In this document: positions 8,026 through 18,200 of the stretch, piece by piece
Layout of the letters: the number at the start of each line of letters is the position of its first letter
Numbering within the stretch: position 1 is the first letter of the stretch
Origin: a virus
Reading direction: 5' to 3' (one strand)
IMG/VR virus record: IMGVR_UViG_3300017773_000074
Coordinates: 1-32,033 of that record
DNA: 32,033 bases
Program-made: the position numbers and the translations under genes
Notes under the pieces: model-generated
Seen by the model: the letters and a program-made list of their open reading frames with translations, nothing else
Told to the model about the DNA's origin: nothing
The model's database searches: none

Positions 8026-8415
8026 ATGGCAACGTATACTGGAACTTCTGGAGCAGTTTACGTCGACACGGCTGAAGTCGGTGAGGTCAGAGATTTTTCT
8101 CTTGAGCAATCTGCTGAAGTTGTTGCTTCGACTACAATGGGCGATAGCTGGGTTGAGAACAAGGCAACTCTTAAAGCGTTCAATGCTTCTGTAAATATGT
8201 TTTGGACAGGCGGCACTGATAACCAGGATGACTTTGTTCTTGGTACAGAAATCGCTTTTGTCTTGTATCCCACGGGTAATACCACTGGTCAGAAAAAAAT
8301 TGCTGGTCAGGCTATCGTGACGAGCATCAGTCAATCACAGTCTTTTGATGGACTTATTGAGCTTTCAATAAGTGTCACAGGAACGGGTGCTTTGGCTGAG
8401 ACGACAGTTACATGA
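8026..8415 (+). CDS. Major tail (tube) protein
   Basis: The 129-residue product is a tail tube subunit of the gpV/TP901-1 type, a beta-barrel that stacks as hexamers around the tape measure. It begins ATYTGTSGAVYVDTAEVGEVRDFSLEQSAE, in which the first strand pair and the early EVRDFSLE turn are typical. This is followed by STTMGDSW, a central ASVNMFWTGG strand and a final SFDGLIELSISVTGTGAL strand. The gene lies between the tail terminator and the tail chaperone genes, the standard place. It has its own strong ribosome binding site, with possible hairpin control just upstream, and overlaps the G gene by four bases (ATGA). Confidence 0.88.
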   Translation: MATYTGTSGAVYVDTAEVGEVRDFSLEQSAEVVASTTMGDSWVENKATLKAFNASVNMFWTGGTDNQDDFVLGTEIAFVLYPTGNTTGQKKIAGQAIVTSISQSQSFDGLIELSISVTGTGALAETTVT

Positions 8416-8738
8416 GTGTAATTGAGAAGGCAGTACAGCATTTCTCATCTAAAGAGCGTCGTGAAATACATGTCCCAGAATGGGACGTAACGCTTTTTAC
8501 TCGTAATCTGACTCTAGAAAACAAAGGCTTGTGGTTAAAGCGAGCCGATGGCGACTCGACCGAGTATATGGTCTACGCCGTCATCTATGGTCTAGAGTAT
8601 GAAGATGGGTCTGCGGCTTTTGATGTTGGTGATAAGCTGCAATTAAAAAGTCACGTAGATCCTGACGTTGTCACTCGTCTCGCTACCTTTGTTTTGGAGA
8701 CCTCTGGTCCCACGGAAGAGGACCGCGAAAAAAACTAA
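8412..8738 (+). CDS. Tail assembly chaperone G
   Basis: A 108-residue protein between tail tube and tape measure genes, the position of lambda gpG. It has an N-terminal helix (IEKAVQHFSSKER), strands containing HVPEWDVTLFTRNLT, a helical middle (MVYAVIYGLEYEDG) and an acidic end. Such proteins coat the tape measure before the tube assembles. Near its end is the heptamer A AAA AAC (8729-8735) in the zero-frame phase required for -1 frameshifting. Stopping at the TAA at 8736-8738 gives this short form; the frameshifted form is listed separately. The call depends mainly on context and on the frameshift signal. Confidence 0.82.
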   Translation: MSVIEKAVQHFSSKERREIHVPEWDVTLFTRNLTLENKGLWLKRADGDSTEYMVYAVIYGLEYEDGSAAFDVGDKLQLKSHVDPDVVTRLATFVLETSGPTEEDREKN

Positions 8739-8953
8739 TAGATGCCCAAGGGAAGAACACTGAGTTGTTTTTCATGTTTCAGCTGGCAGAACACCTTGGG
8801 CAACCTCTTAGTGTCATACTGCAAATGTCAGCGGACGAGTATTATCACTGGTTCACTTATCTGCGAGTAAAAGCAGAGGAGATTGCAAAGCATGACTCCA
8901 GAAATCACAACGCTAATCAAGCTGGAAACAGTCGCGGAAACAGACGGCGCTAA
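8412..8953 (+). CDS. Tail assembly chaperone GT, made by -1 frameshift at 8735
   Basis: A -1 slip at A AAA AAC joins the 108 residues of G to 72 residues in the overlapping frame, giving a 180-residue fusion. After the slip the frame reads LIDAQGKNTELFFMFQLAEHLG, with WFTYLRVKAEEIAKHD further on, and ends in a basic tail. It stays open from the slip site to the TGA at 8953, and no good start codon with a ribosome binding site exists within it, so frameshifting is the natural way to express it. In lambda the GT fusion links gpG-coated tape measure to tail tube subunits. The last part overlaps the tape measure gene start. Confidence 0.85.
8729..8802 (+). promoter_or_regulatory. Programmed -1 frameshift signal
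   Basis: The slippery heptamer is A AAA AAC (8729-8735), a canonical X XXY YYZ sequence in the G frame and directly followed by the TAA stop. Seven bases later a perfect 9-base-pair stem can form between TGCCCAAGG (8743-8751) and CCTTGGGCA (8794-8802), enclosing 42 bases. Spacing and stem strength are right for a stimulatory element. The combination is seen directly in the sequence. Confidence 0.85.
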
Positions 8954-11351
8954 GAAATTTGACGACCGTCTGAAACAAAATCAGCGCACGATAAATAGCG
9001 TTACTAAAGATCTGCAAATTCAAGAAAGGATGCTTCGCAAGAAGGGCAGGTCATATCAGTACGTCAAGGCCCATGTTGGCGGGGCGACCAAAGCAGAGCT
9101 AAAGAACATTCTTGCGATGGAGAAAAACATCGCTCGAATGCAACAACAAGAAGCTCAGATGAGCAAAAACAATAAAGGGCTTCGCCTGATGCGCGGTGGC
9201 TTGGGTCAGATCGGCCATCAAGTACAAGACGTCGCAGTCCAGCTCCAAGGCGGTACGGACGCGATGATCGTCTTTGGTCAGCAGGGTTCTCAGGTTGCCT
9301 CTTTATTTGGTTCAAAAGGCGCTATGCTCGGAGCTGTATTCGCTGTTGGTGCCGCTCTATACACTTCATTTAAACCTGCTGTCGATGATTCTAAGGATTC
9401 GTTAAAAAGTCTTATTAAAGAGACTAAAGAGCAAGCTAAAGCTTTAGGAATTCTAACTGCAGCTCAAAAGGCACACGAAGAAGCAAAAAAACAAGACACT
9501 GTAGATGAGGCGACAGAGAACAATAGAAAGCTTAATAATCAGCTAGAATCTCAGCAAGACAAGCTCAATAGAGCAAAGACCGCTTTAAAAGAAGCTGAGG
9601 TGATGAATCGGGCGTTTAACGGCGGCGTGTTAGTTTCTACAATGGGACTGAGGAGTCTTAATGACGCAGTCGTAGAAGCAAACAGAGAAATTATTAATAC
9701 TAAAGGCGCTATGGATGACAATATATCGGTTATCGATAGTTATACAAAAGGCACATTAGAGGCCGCAGAAGCAGAAAAAGATCGTTTAAAAGCAGTCATG
9801 GATATTGTTGATGCCGGTAAAGAAGAACTGGCAACTACGGGCATGACTGAGCGTCAGCTCGCTGTATATCAAGCAACTCAGGCAGGAGCGACTATTGGTC
9901 AAATTGCCACAATAGATGCAACGCACAAAAAAATTGAGGCTCAAAAGGCAGAAATAAAAGCTTTAGAAGAAGCGGAGAAGGCTGAAAAGAAAAGGCAAGA
10001 TTCTATCAATGCTCTGATAAAGACTTCAGCCACACAGGTGGCAACTATCGGTATGACCAAGCGTGAGCTTGATATATATAAAGCCACGTTACAAGGAGCT
10101 ACAGAGCAAGAAATTGCATCTTTAAATGCTTTACACGATCTGGTTGACGCACGAAAAAACGCTTCATCTATTGAGTCTTTAATAAAGTCTTTAAAAGATC
10201 AGTCTGCTGTTATAGGTATGACTAATCGAGAGCTTAGTATATATAACGCGACCCAGAAAAACGCTACAGATCAAGACTTAGCTTCTATAAATGCTTTGCA
10301 CGATCTTATCGATATTCGAAAAGCACTTACTAAAGAAATTAAGGAGCAGGAAAAGGCTCAAAAGGCTTTGACGCGAGCAGAACATGACGCATTTACTAGT
10401 GGCTTGAATAGCATCTTGAGTCGTATTGAAGACAAGCAGTTAGCTGCAAGAATGGCGGCAGAAGAAGAAATAAACATTGCTAAAGAGGCTGCGGATAAAG
10501 GAATCATTACAGAGCGTCAGTATGCAGCAGCTGTTCTGTCTATTCATGCAGACTTGCATGACAAGCTTGGTGTTCTAAAAGGCACCAGTGGTCAAGGGCC
10601 GGAGCGAACTATTGTAGATATTGGTACTGACTTCGACGCGATGATGGAGGCGCAGAAGACAGAGCTAGATCTGATGCTGGAGCATCAACAAAAGAAGCTT
10701 GATTTAATCACTGAACATGAACAAGCAGTCAATGATGTAAGACTTAACTATGCACAGATGCGTAAAGATATTGCTGATGAGACAGCAGCATACGAGCTGG
10801 CTGCACAGTTGATGACGCAACAACAAGTCCTTGGGGTTATGCAGCAGCAAGTTAGCCAGCTTGGTGGGATGTTCGATCAGGCCACTGGTTTAGGAAAAGC
10901 CTTTTTCGTAGCACAGCAAGGATTAGCAGCAGCGCAAGCAATAATAAGTGGTGAGTTAGCGTCGATAAAGATACTAGAGGCTCATGCAGCGATACCCGGC
11001 GGGATCATGTTCGCTACCGGTATGGCGTCTATGGCGAAAGCGATGGGTTATGCAAGTGCGGCGGCAATCATGGGTCAGACTGTAGCTTCATTTGAGGGTG
11101 GCGGTATGACCTTTAATGGCGTTCGATCGGGTGGTATGGATGGCAAGGGCGGTCGTCTTGCAATGGTTCACCCAAATGAAAAGATCACTGATCTTGAGAA
11201 AACAAATCAGACTGACAAACCCGTAAATGTTAATATAAATATCCAAGCAGTAGATGCTAAAGGCATCGATGAGTTGCTAGTAAAGCGTCGAGGGATGATT
11301 ACATCCTTAGTCCGTAACTCATTAAGCAACACAGGAGCTAGACTTGGATGA
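8892..11351 (+). CDS. Tail tape measure protein
   Basis: This 819-residue, mostly helical protein sets tail length and lies in the tube lumen. The ATG at 8892 is preferred over an in-frame TTG at 8883, because GAGGAG (8876-8881) is too close to the TTG and about 10 bases from the ATG. The N-terminus has charged coiled-coil helices, a hydrophobic segment near residues 143-161 (GAMLGAVFAVGAALYTSF), then three related segments starting near residues 318, 388 and 443, each with GMT-R-L--Y-AT and a following A-H or ALHD. The C-terminus has a Gly-rich FEGGGMTFNG and a GGRLAMVHPNEKI motif typical of lambda-type tape measures. It follows the GT frameshift gene and overlaps gene 11348 by four bases. 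Confidence 0.92.
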   Translation: MTPEITTLIKLETVAETDGAKKFDDRLKQNQRTINSVTKDLQIQERMLRKKGRSYQYVKAHVGGATKAELKNILAMEKNIARMQQQEAQMSKNNKGLRLMRGGLGQIGHQVQDVAVQLQGGTDAMIVFGQQGSQVASLFGSKGAMLGAVFAVGAALYTSFKPAVDDSKDSLKSLIKETKEQAKALGILTAAQKAHEEAKKQDTVDEATENNRKLNNQLESQQDKLNRAKTALKEAEVMNRAFNGGVLVSTMGLRSLNDAVVEANREIINTKGAMDDNISVIDSYTKGTLEAAEAEKDRLKAVMDIVDAGKEELATTGMTERQLAVYQATQAGATIGQIATIDATHKKIEAQKAEIKALEEAEKAEKKRQDSINALIKTSATQVATIGMTKRELDIYKATLQGATEQEIASLNALHDLVDARKNASSIESLIKSLKDQSAVIGMTNRELSIYNATQKNATDQDLASINALHDLIDIRKALTKEIKEQEKAQKALTRAEHDAFTSGLNSILSRIEDKQLAARMAAEEEINIAKEAADKGIITERQYAAAVLSIHADLHDKLGVLKGTSGQGPERTIVDIGTDFDAMMEAQKTELDLMLEHQQKKLDLITEHEQAVNDVRLNYAQMRKDIADETAAYELAAQLMTQQQVLGVMQQQVSQLGGMFDQATGLGKAFFVAQQGLAAAQAIISGELASIKILEAHAAIPGGIMFATGMASMAKAMGYASAAAIMGQTVASFEGGGMTFNGVRSGGMDGKGGRLAMVHPNEKITDLEKTNQTDKPVNVNINIQAVDAKGIDELLVKRRGMITSLVRNSLSNTGARLG

Positions 11352-11704
11352 GCGGAACATATCCACTGAACCCATACTTTGAGAGTGTGAAGTATAAGAA
11401 GCGCCACTATAACTTGATGAGTGAGAGCTTAAACGGTAGAACTCAAGTCCGCTCTTTATCGTCGTCTAGAAGAGAGTTCACGCTCGTTTATCCACCGCTT
11501 AGTCGCACTGAGATGGATACAGTGTTCAACTTCATTGATTCCCAGGAAGGTCCATTAGGCACGTTTAGTATCTCTTTGCCAGACCCTGATTCCGCATCAT
11601 CTACCTACACTTTGACTGCTCGCCTAGCTAACGAGGTGCAAGAATTTAATCTTGGTGTAGATAATTTATATAGATACGAAGTCGATATTATTGAGGTGTT
11701 GTAA
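11348..11704 (+). CDS. Minor tail protein, gpM-like
   Basis: A 118-residue protein immediately after the tape measure gene, the place of lambda gpM. It contains NPYFESVKYKKRHYNLMSESLNG at its start, an early SSSRREFTLVYPPLSRTE segment and then a short helix FNFIDSQEGPLG. Family members of this kind have a central LVY-PL---E strand-turn-helix and a closing LYRYEVDIIEVL strand. The protein would be part of the ring at the distal tail end on which tube assembly starts. It overlaps the tape measure stop by ATGA and the next start by TAATG, so expression is coupled on both sides. Function is inferred from position and pattern. Confidence 0.65.
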   Translation: MSGTYPLNPYFESVKYKKRHYNLMSESLNGRTQVRSLSSSRREFTLVYPPLSRTEMDTVFNFIDSQEGPLGTFSISLPDPDSASSTYTLTARLANEVQEFNLGVDNLYRYEVDIIEVL

Positions 11705-12264
11705 TGGCTAGAGGATTAACGACTGCGGTCAAGACGGCTCTAGCTACTGATAGCTTTCGATTAGCTACATTGATCGACATTCACTTTTCTACTGTACGAC
11801 GCATTACTGACTTTGGTAAAGACGTCACGTACAACTCAAATATTTACTCTTCGAGTGATCACTTACTAGAAATTGACAACACGTCGGAAACGGCGGGTCT
11901 TCGCGTCAACGGATTTAACATCACTCTGTCTGGCGTTGATCGTACCTATGTCGATCTTTTTCTTTCTAACGATTACATAAACACGAAGTGTGAGATAAAC
12001 AGGGCCGTTTGCACGATAAGTAACAATGTAGTCAGTGTTACTGGTGTAATTCCGTTTTTCACAGGTTATATCGTTGGCTTTGATATTAAAGATACTGACT
12101 CAAGTTCAGAGATCACATTCGAAGTGGCTAGTCATTGGAAAGACTTTGAGAAGGTGAACTGTCGTAGAACAAACAGCAATTCGCAAAACAGGTTTTTCCC
12201 GGATGACAAAGGCTTCAATTTTGCGAGTCAGTCAGTCACAGATATGAAATGGGGACGTAAGTAA
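11704..12264 (+). CDS. Tail tip protein, gpL/DUF2163-like
   Basis: A 186-residue protein in the position of lambda gpL. It begins with a helix (LTTAVKTALATDSFRLATLIDI), then strands with FGKDVTYNSNIYSSSDHLLEI and a GLRVNGFNITLSGVDR segment, the pattern of tail-tip proteins in many marine siphophages. Near the C-terminus is NCRRTNSNSQNRFFPDDKG, resembling the end region of the phage BR0599/DUF2163 group, including one Cys that in gpL-type proteins helps bind an Fe-S cluster. Only two cysteines elsewhere are visible, so a cluster is not established. The stop overlaps the next gene by TAATG. Confidence 0.6.
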   Translation: MARGLTTAVKTALATDSFRLATLIDIHFSTVRRITDFGKDVTYNSNIYSSSDHLLEIDNTSETAGLRVNGFNITLSGVDRTYVDLFLSNDYINTKCEINRAVCTISNNVVSVTGVIPFFTGYIVGFDIKDTDSSSEITFEVASHWKDFEKVNCRRTNSNSQNRFFPDDKGFNFASQSVTDMKWGRK

Positions 12265-15200
12265 TGGGTTTTTGGACTGTATTCGCAATTGTATTAAGTG
12301 CGGCATCTTTTACTGCGTCCTATGTGCAAGCTAAAAAGGCACAGAAGAGAGCCAAGCGACTAGCCGATGAAATGGCGGGAGTGTTGCTTAATAAAGAATC
12401 TAACATTGAAGCTATCCCGGTAGTTTACGGTGAGCGCCGAGTTGGCGGTGTACGCGTATTTATGTCGACTTCGGGAAGTGATCGAAACGAGTATCTTTAT
12501 GTCGCGCTAGTGGTGTCTGAAGGTGAAGTAGAGCAAATAAGTGATTTAGAGATTGATGAAGTACCGGCAACTGATAGTCGATTCCAAGGTCTTGTCAGTT
12601 ATGACTACGAGCTAGGTACTGACGATCAAACAACAAATTCTGTTTTAGATGACGCGTTGATCACTGTAGATGATAGTGATCCTAACTGGGAATATCAGGG
12701 CATTGTCGTCACCAACCAAGCATTCGTAGATGATTTCCGTCTACGTGGAGTCGCGTATGTAGCGATTCGACTAAAGTATGATGCCGAAGTCTTCAATGGC
12801 GTTCCTGACTTCACAGTTAAGGTTAAAGGTCGTAAAGTTTACGATGCTCGGAAAGACAGCACGTCTACTCACTACGATTCATCTTTGGGAGTTTCTACAC
12901 ACCGGGAAGCCACTACTAGCACTTGGGAATGGACAGACAACCCTGCGCTTTGTCTTCGAGATTATTTGACAAATGACCGATTCGGCAAAGGATTAAGTTC
13001 CTCTGATCTTGATGAAGCAGAATTTGTACAGGCAGCAGACGATTTAGACTCTTTCACAGTAACTCCTTACTCCGGCTCCTCTAGCGGTCACAAGTTATTC
13101 CGATTGAATGCAGTGATCGATACAAATGAAGAAATCTTCACTAACGTAGAAAAGATCCTTTTATCTTGCAGGGGTTTCCTACCGTACACCTTTGGTAAGT
13201 ATGGACTTAAGATAGATCAAGCAAGCATATCGGTGATGACCCTTGACACAAGCACGATCATTGGTGATATCAATATTGTTGGATCTCGGAAAGAAGATAG
13301 ATTTAATCAGGTTATTGTAAAATTCCCTGACGCCAACACTCGGTTCCAGCCTAACAATGCAGTCTGGCCTAATCAATCAAGCACCAATCCTACGCTAGTA
13401 TCTGATGGTGGTAGTGGTTATCTAACAGAAGCAGAGCTGCATGATGAGTTTCTCGCAGACGATGATGAATTGCTTCTTGATGAAGTCGATCTTGAGTATT
13501 GCACGGATTATTATGCGGCCAGAGATTTAGCGCGCATCTTACTGTGGCGATCTCGTACCGCTATCAACGTTGCGCTACAAGCCACTTCTGAAGCTATGGA
13601 ACTCACAGTAGGTGATGTGGTTCGTATTACACATCCGACGCCAAACTGGACAGCAAAGAAGTTTCAAGTCGATGAAATGAGCATCAACTACGATGGAACG
13701 GTCACGCTAAAGTGCGTTGAGTATGACAACACCATCTATACATACGACCCAGCGGCCGAAGAAATTGAAGCTATCGACATAATTAGAGGTGATCCTGGCA
13801 ACGTCCAAGCCCCTACTAATGTGACAGGAACTAATACAGGATCTGCGTTACTAGCCGACGGCACCTTTCATGCAGTGTTAAACGTATCTTGGACGGCTTC
13901 GCTGGATGCAACGGTCATTGAATATGAGGTTAGATATAAGCTAGATAGCCAAACGCCATACAAGTATTTAAAGACAACAGATACCACGGTACGAATAGAA
14001 GGGATGGCTCCTGGCACTTACAACATCGCTGTGCGGGCGCTTGACGCATTTGGTGGTAAGTCAGCATTCACTACTGGTTCAAACGTCAACACTGGCATTG
14101 ATAACACTATTCCCGGAGATGTTACGAACACTGGCGTTACTGCCGGTATCGGAAATTTAGTGGCTTCATGGGCAAACCCAAATGACACTGACCTTAAGCA
14201 AATTCGTGTTTATGTAGCCACCACTAATACGCAGCCAACTAATCCCACGGCTGTTGTTACAGGTGAGGCATACACGGTCACCAATATTGTTGGTTCAACT
14301 GATGCCGCTCGCAAACGGTATTTTTGGCTACAAGCAGAGGATTATTCTGGCAATGTCGGTAATACAACTTCCTCATTTAGCGGTATAGCAAATCAAGCTA
14401 CGGGCGATGATATTGGTGATGGTGAAGTAGACACGGGTCAGATAGCAGATGAAGCCGTTGATATTACAAAGATCGACAACACGCTTCAGTCAACGAACTA
14501 CGCGCAAGGCTCTGCTGGCTGGAAGCTGACTAAAGACGGCACGTTTGAGGCTGGCGATGGTGATTTTAGAGGTACGATAAAAGCTACTGTCTTAGACGTA
14601 GAGGACGCTAATGTTCACGGCACATTAACGGCAACAAATATATCTGCTGGTATTGTAACGGCAGAGTCACTTGCTGCTGATGTGTTTGCAGAGTTTGATG
14701 ATAGATACGGCGGCAGTGGCGGTTTTTATCGAGCCGATAATGATGAGTTTTTTGACGGATCAGCTACTAAATATGTAACGCTGACTACAGTCACACACGA
14801 CAGTGCAAAGTCGATTAGGTTTCAGTGCAACCTTGTTCACTCATGGGGGACTACATCAGGCTACGGCGGCACTAACGGACTAAAGCTGAGAGTCACGTTT
14901 GAGTACAGCACTAATAACACAACGTGGGCCAAGGTGCCTGGATCAGGTGAGAACAGTAACGATTATTACGAAAGGTCAGCGACTGCGACTATCTACTCTG
15001 TAACGAGTGCTTTCGATCTTGCCGCAGATATACGCTATGAGATGACAGGCAGTAGTCTAAGTGACAACACTGCTTACTATTTCCGCGTCAAAATTGAGTA
15101 TGTGTCAGCAACCAACGCATTCACCTCTGCGGCGGCTGGTTCAGCTAATGGTGTTCCGATCAAATTTAACGCGCAACAGACCGCGGGTCTTACTGCGGCG

Positions 15201-18200
15201 GCTGGAGACGCAGACACGGTAGATGGCCTACAGGCTAGTCAGTTCTTGCGCTCAGACACCTCAGATACGTTCTCAGGGAATTTAACAGTCACTGGGAGCC
15301 TAACCGTACAGGGTAGTCAGACTCAGCTAGATACCCAGACGTTGACAGTTGAGGACAACAATATCGTTCTTAACCATTCCACGGGTGATTCATCTGGGTC
15401 AGCAGACGACTCAGGCATAACGATTCAAGATGCCGTCAATTCAAGTACGGATGCCAGTATTCTATGGAAAGCGACTGGAGACTATTTTCAGTTCAGTCAT
15501 CCCATAAATGCTATCAGTTCGGCGAGCAATGCCTATGCAGCCGAGTTCCGTGGCGCACCACAGCCGTTTGGCTCAAGTGGGGTCGTGTCAAACGGCGTCA
15601 AGATCACCGCGGGTAGCTCAAGCAATGACACTGTTCTATTGGTGCAGGAGCTAGACAATACAGCAATTCTTACGATCAACGGCTTTGGTCAAACCACGTT
15701 CGCAAACAGCGTAACAATTGACGGTGAAAGCGTTACAGGGACGAAGATTGGTCAATGGGACACAGCCTACACCTACAGCCAAGTCGGACACCTTCCTCTC
15801 AGTGGCGGTGCGCTCACTGGCAACTTAACGATACCAGTTAGTAATAAGCTGTATTTTGGAGGAAGCAACCACACCTACATAACTGAAGATACTGATGACC
15901 GTCTGCGCTTTTTCACGGGCGGCGCGGAGTTTATGCGCTTTACCGAAAGCACCGCGGATACAATAAATTTTTATCAAAAGATAGCTCAGACGCCTCCAGC
16001 AAATACAAACGAATCGTGGAAATTAACGGTTGCTGACAACATCGCAAATCAAGCATTCACTGCAATGTTGCTTGACTACAATATAAGCGGCTCTGATGCA
16101 TTAGTAGACGGAGAAGAAGAAATAAATCGCGCCCACAAAGGCTTCCTTATTGACGTAGATAGTAGCGCCACAGGCGGCACTATAAGTGCCGAACATAGGG
16201 TGTATGGTCAACAGATAAACGTCAGGTGTACTGGTGACAGTGATGTCATTTACGGACTTCACAATGTTGCAGAAGCACAGCAAACAGCAGGTCAAGTAAC
16301 CCATTTATACGGCATTTTCAGTGAGGCGAGGGGAGACGTAACCTCGGGAACTCTGAGCAACCAATATGGTGTTTATGGGTACTCAAGTTTAGGTAACGCC
16401 ACTGGCTCTGTCATAAGTAATGCGTATGGCGGTTTTTTCAAAACGGCATCTTTAGGGTCGCAAGACTCAAACATTAATAAGATGGTTGCTGTTTATGCCG
16501 AGGCTGAAGTTGCCATCTCTAGCGCAAGCACTACCGTCTCAACCGCTATGTGTGTGGAAGCACAGTTCGACAACAATAGTGGTGGCGATGTCACCATAAC
16601 CAATGGCTATCTGTTTTATGGTAACTATGCGGGAACATTACCAACAACAGCTTACGGCGTGTACATCGCTGACACTGTTCCGAATAGGTTTAACGGCAGT
16701 ATTGAGACAGGTCTTGGATCTACAACTACAGCGTCGTATGGGTTTAATGGCGACATCAATACAGGAATGTACTCGCCAGCTAACCACGAGGTCGCCTTTC
16801 TTGCGAATGGACAGCAGAAGCTAAAAGTTTCAGGAACAGGCGTTGACGTAACTGGCACGATTACTAGCTCTGGAAAAGGCACTTTTGCCAACCTCCGCCT
16901 AACCGGCACAACTGATCACTTAGACATTACTGAGGCGAGTGGAGACTGGCTAATAAACAATGCACAACAAGGCAACGGGATAAAGATTTATGACGGCACA
17001 AGTGGCGTTCATATTCACTATAACGCCTTGCCGCTCGCTCGTTTTAGCGATACTGGTGTTCACATAGGCGACGCTGTGGCTATAAATAGCTATGGCGAGC
17101 TTCAAGTAAATCAAACTGTGAACAACGACGAGTCTGGAATAGCCGTTCTTGATTCTACGAACTCTCGGTCTATGCGGTTGTGGTGTGACACGACCACAGC
17201 CTATATCAATAGCGGTAACGGTGGCTCTGGCGACCTAAAACTTAATGAGGCGGTAACAATATCGTCCACTGGCAACATCACCACCAGTGGTAATTTGACG
17301 GTGCAAGGTGAATATACAGGCACGGTTTCTTTCAGTTCCATTACTACCAGTGGCATTTTAGATTTCACGGCGAACCCCGCTTACATTCGCAATAACGAAG
17401 ACAACTCCGGTCAAATTATTATTAGCGCCAAAAACGCATCTGGCGTCGCTACACAGGTTAGATGGGATGTGGCGAATGATAGTGCAGGGGCATTCCGTCC
17501 AGACGTTACTGGCTCAAGCAACTTAGGTCTGACTAACCGTGTTTGGGACACCCTGTACGTCAACAATATCCGCTTGGGTTCTGGCAATACTTTGTTTGTA
17601 GATGAGAGCCGCAACGTTACGGCAGGCGCTATCACCAGCAGTGGGCGAATAGACATAACCACAAACTCATCTGTGAGCGAACCTTACGCAGCATTTGGAA
17701 TCACCCAAACCTCATTGACTAGTTCCGCAGGACTTTTCCTTAATCCCGCTGGTGGCAGAAAGTATGAAATACAGGCAACCGCTGGGAATGAGTTAATCTT
17801 TTACGACAGAGCCAGCTCTGCTTATCGCTTACGGATAATGGCGAACGGTAATTTGAAGATTGAAGGCGGTAATCTTCAGATGTCAGGAACTACCGTTATC
17901 GATTCTCTTCGCAACCTTACCAACATAGGCACTGGAACGTTTGGCACGCAGGTCGCCCTTGCAAAACTAGGAACTGCAACATCATCAAGCGCGCAATTTA
18001 GTTCAGCATCAGTGGCATTTGAAGCAAGCGGATGGGATGTAAACAATGCTTTTGCAAGAACTGGTGTCTGGACGATCAAAAATGTACCAACAGCGAGTAA
18101 TTTCCCAGATTTTGATCTTAATTTTTATGAAGAAGGTAATGGGTTAAAATTTCAATTGCACGGCAGAGGATCGAATACTTATGTAGATCCTTTAGCCGCA

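Noticed and set aside
9064-9315. Minus-strand frame within the tape measure gene
   Set aside because: Shadow of the tape measure coding strand, Arg- and Ser-rich as expected for an antisense frame.
16603-16824. Plus-strand alternative frame inside the fibre gene
   Set aside because: It overlaps the J-like fibre frame completely, has no ribosome binding site, and the fibre motif FNGDINTGMYSP is encoded there in the main frame.
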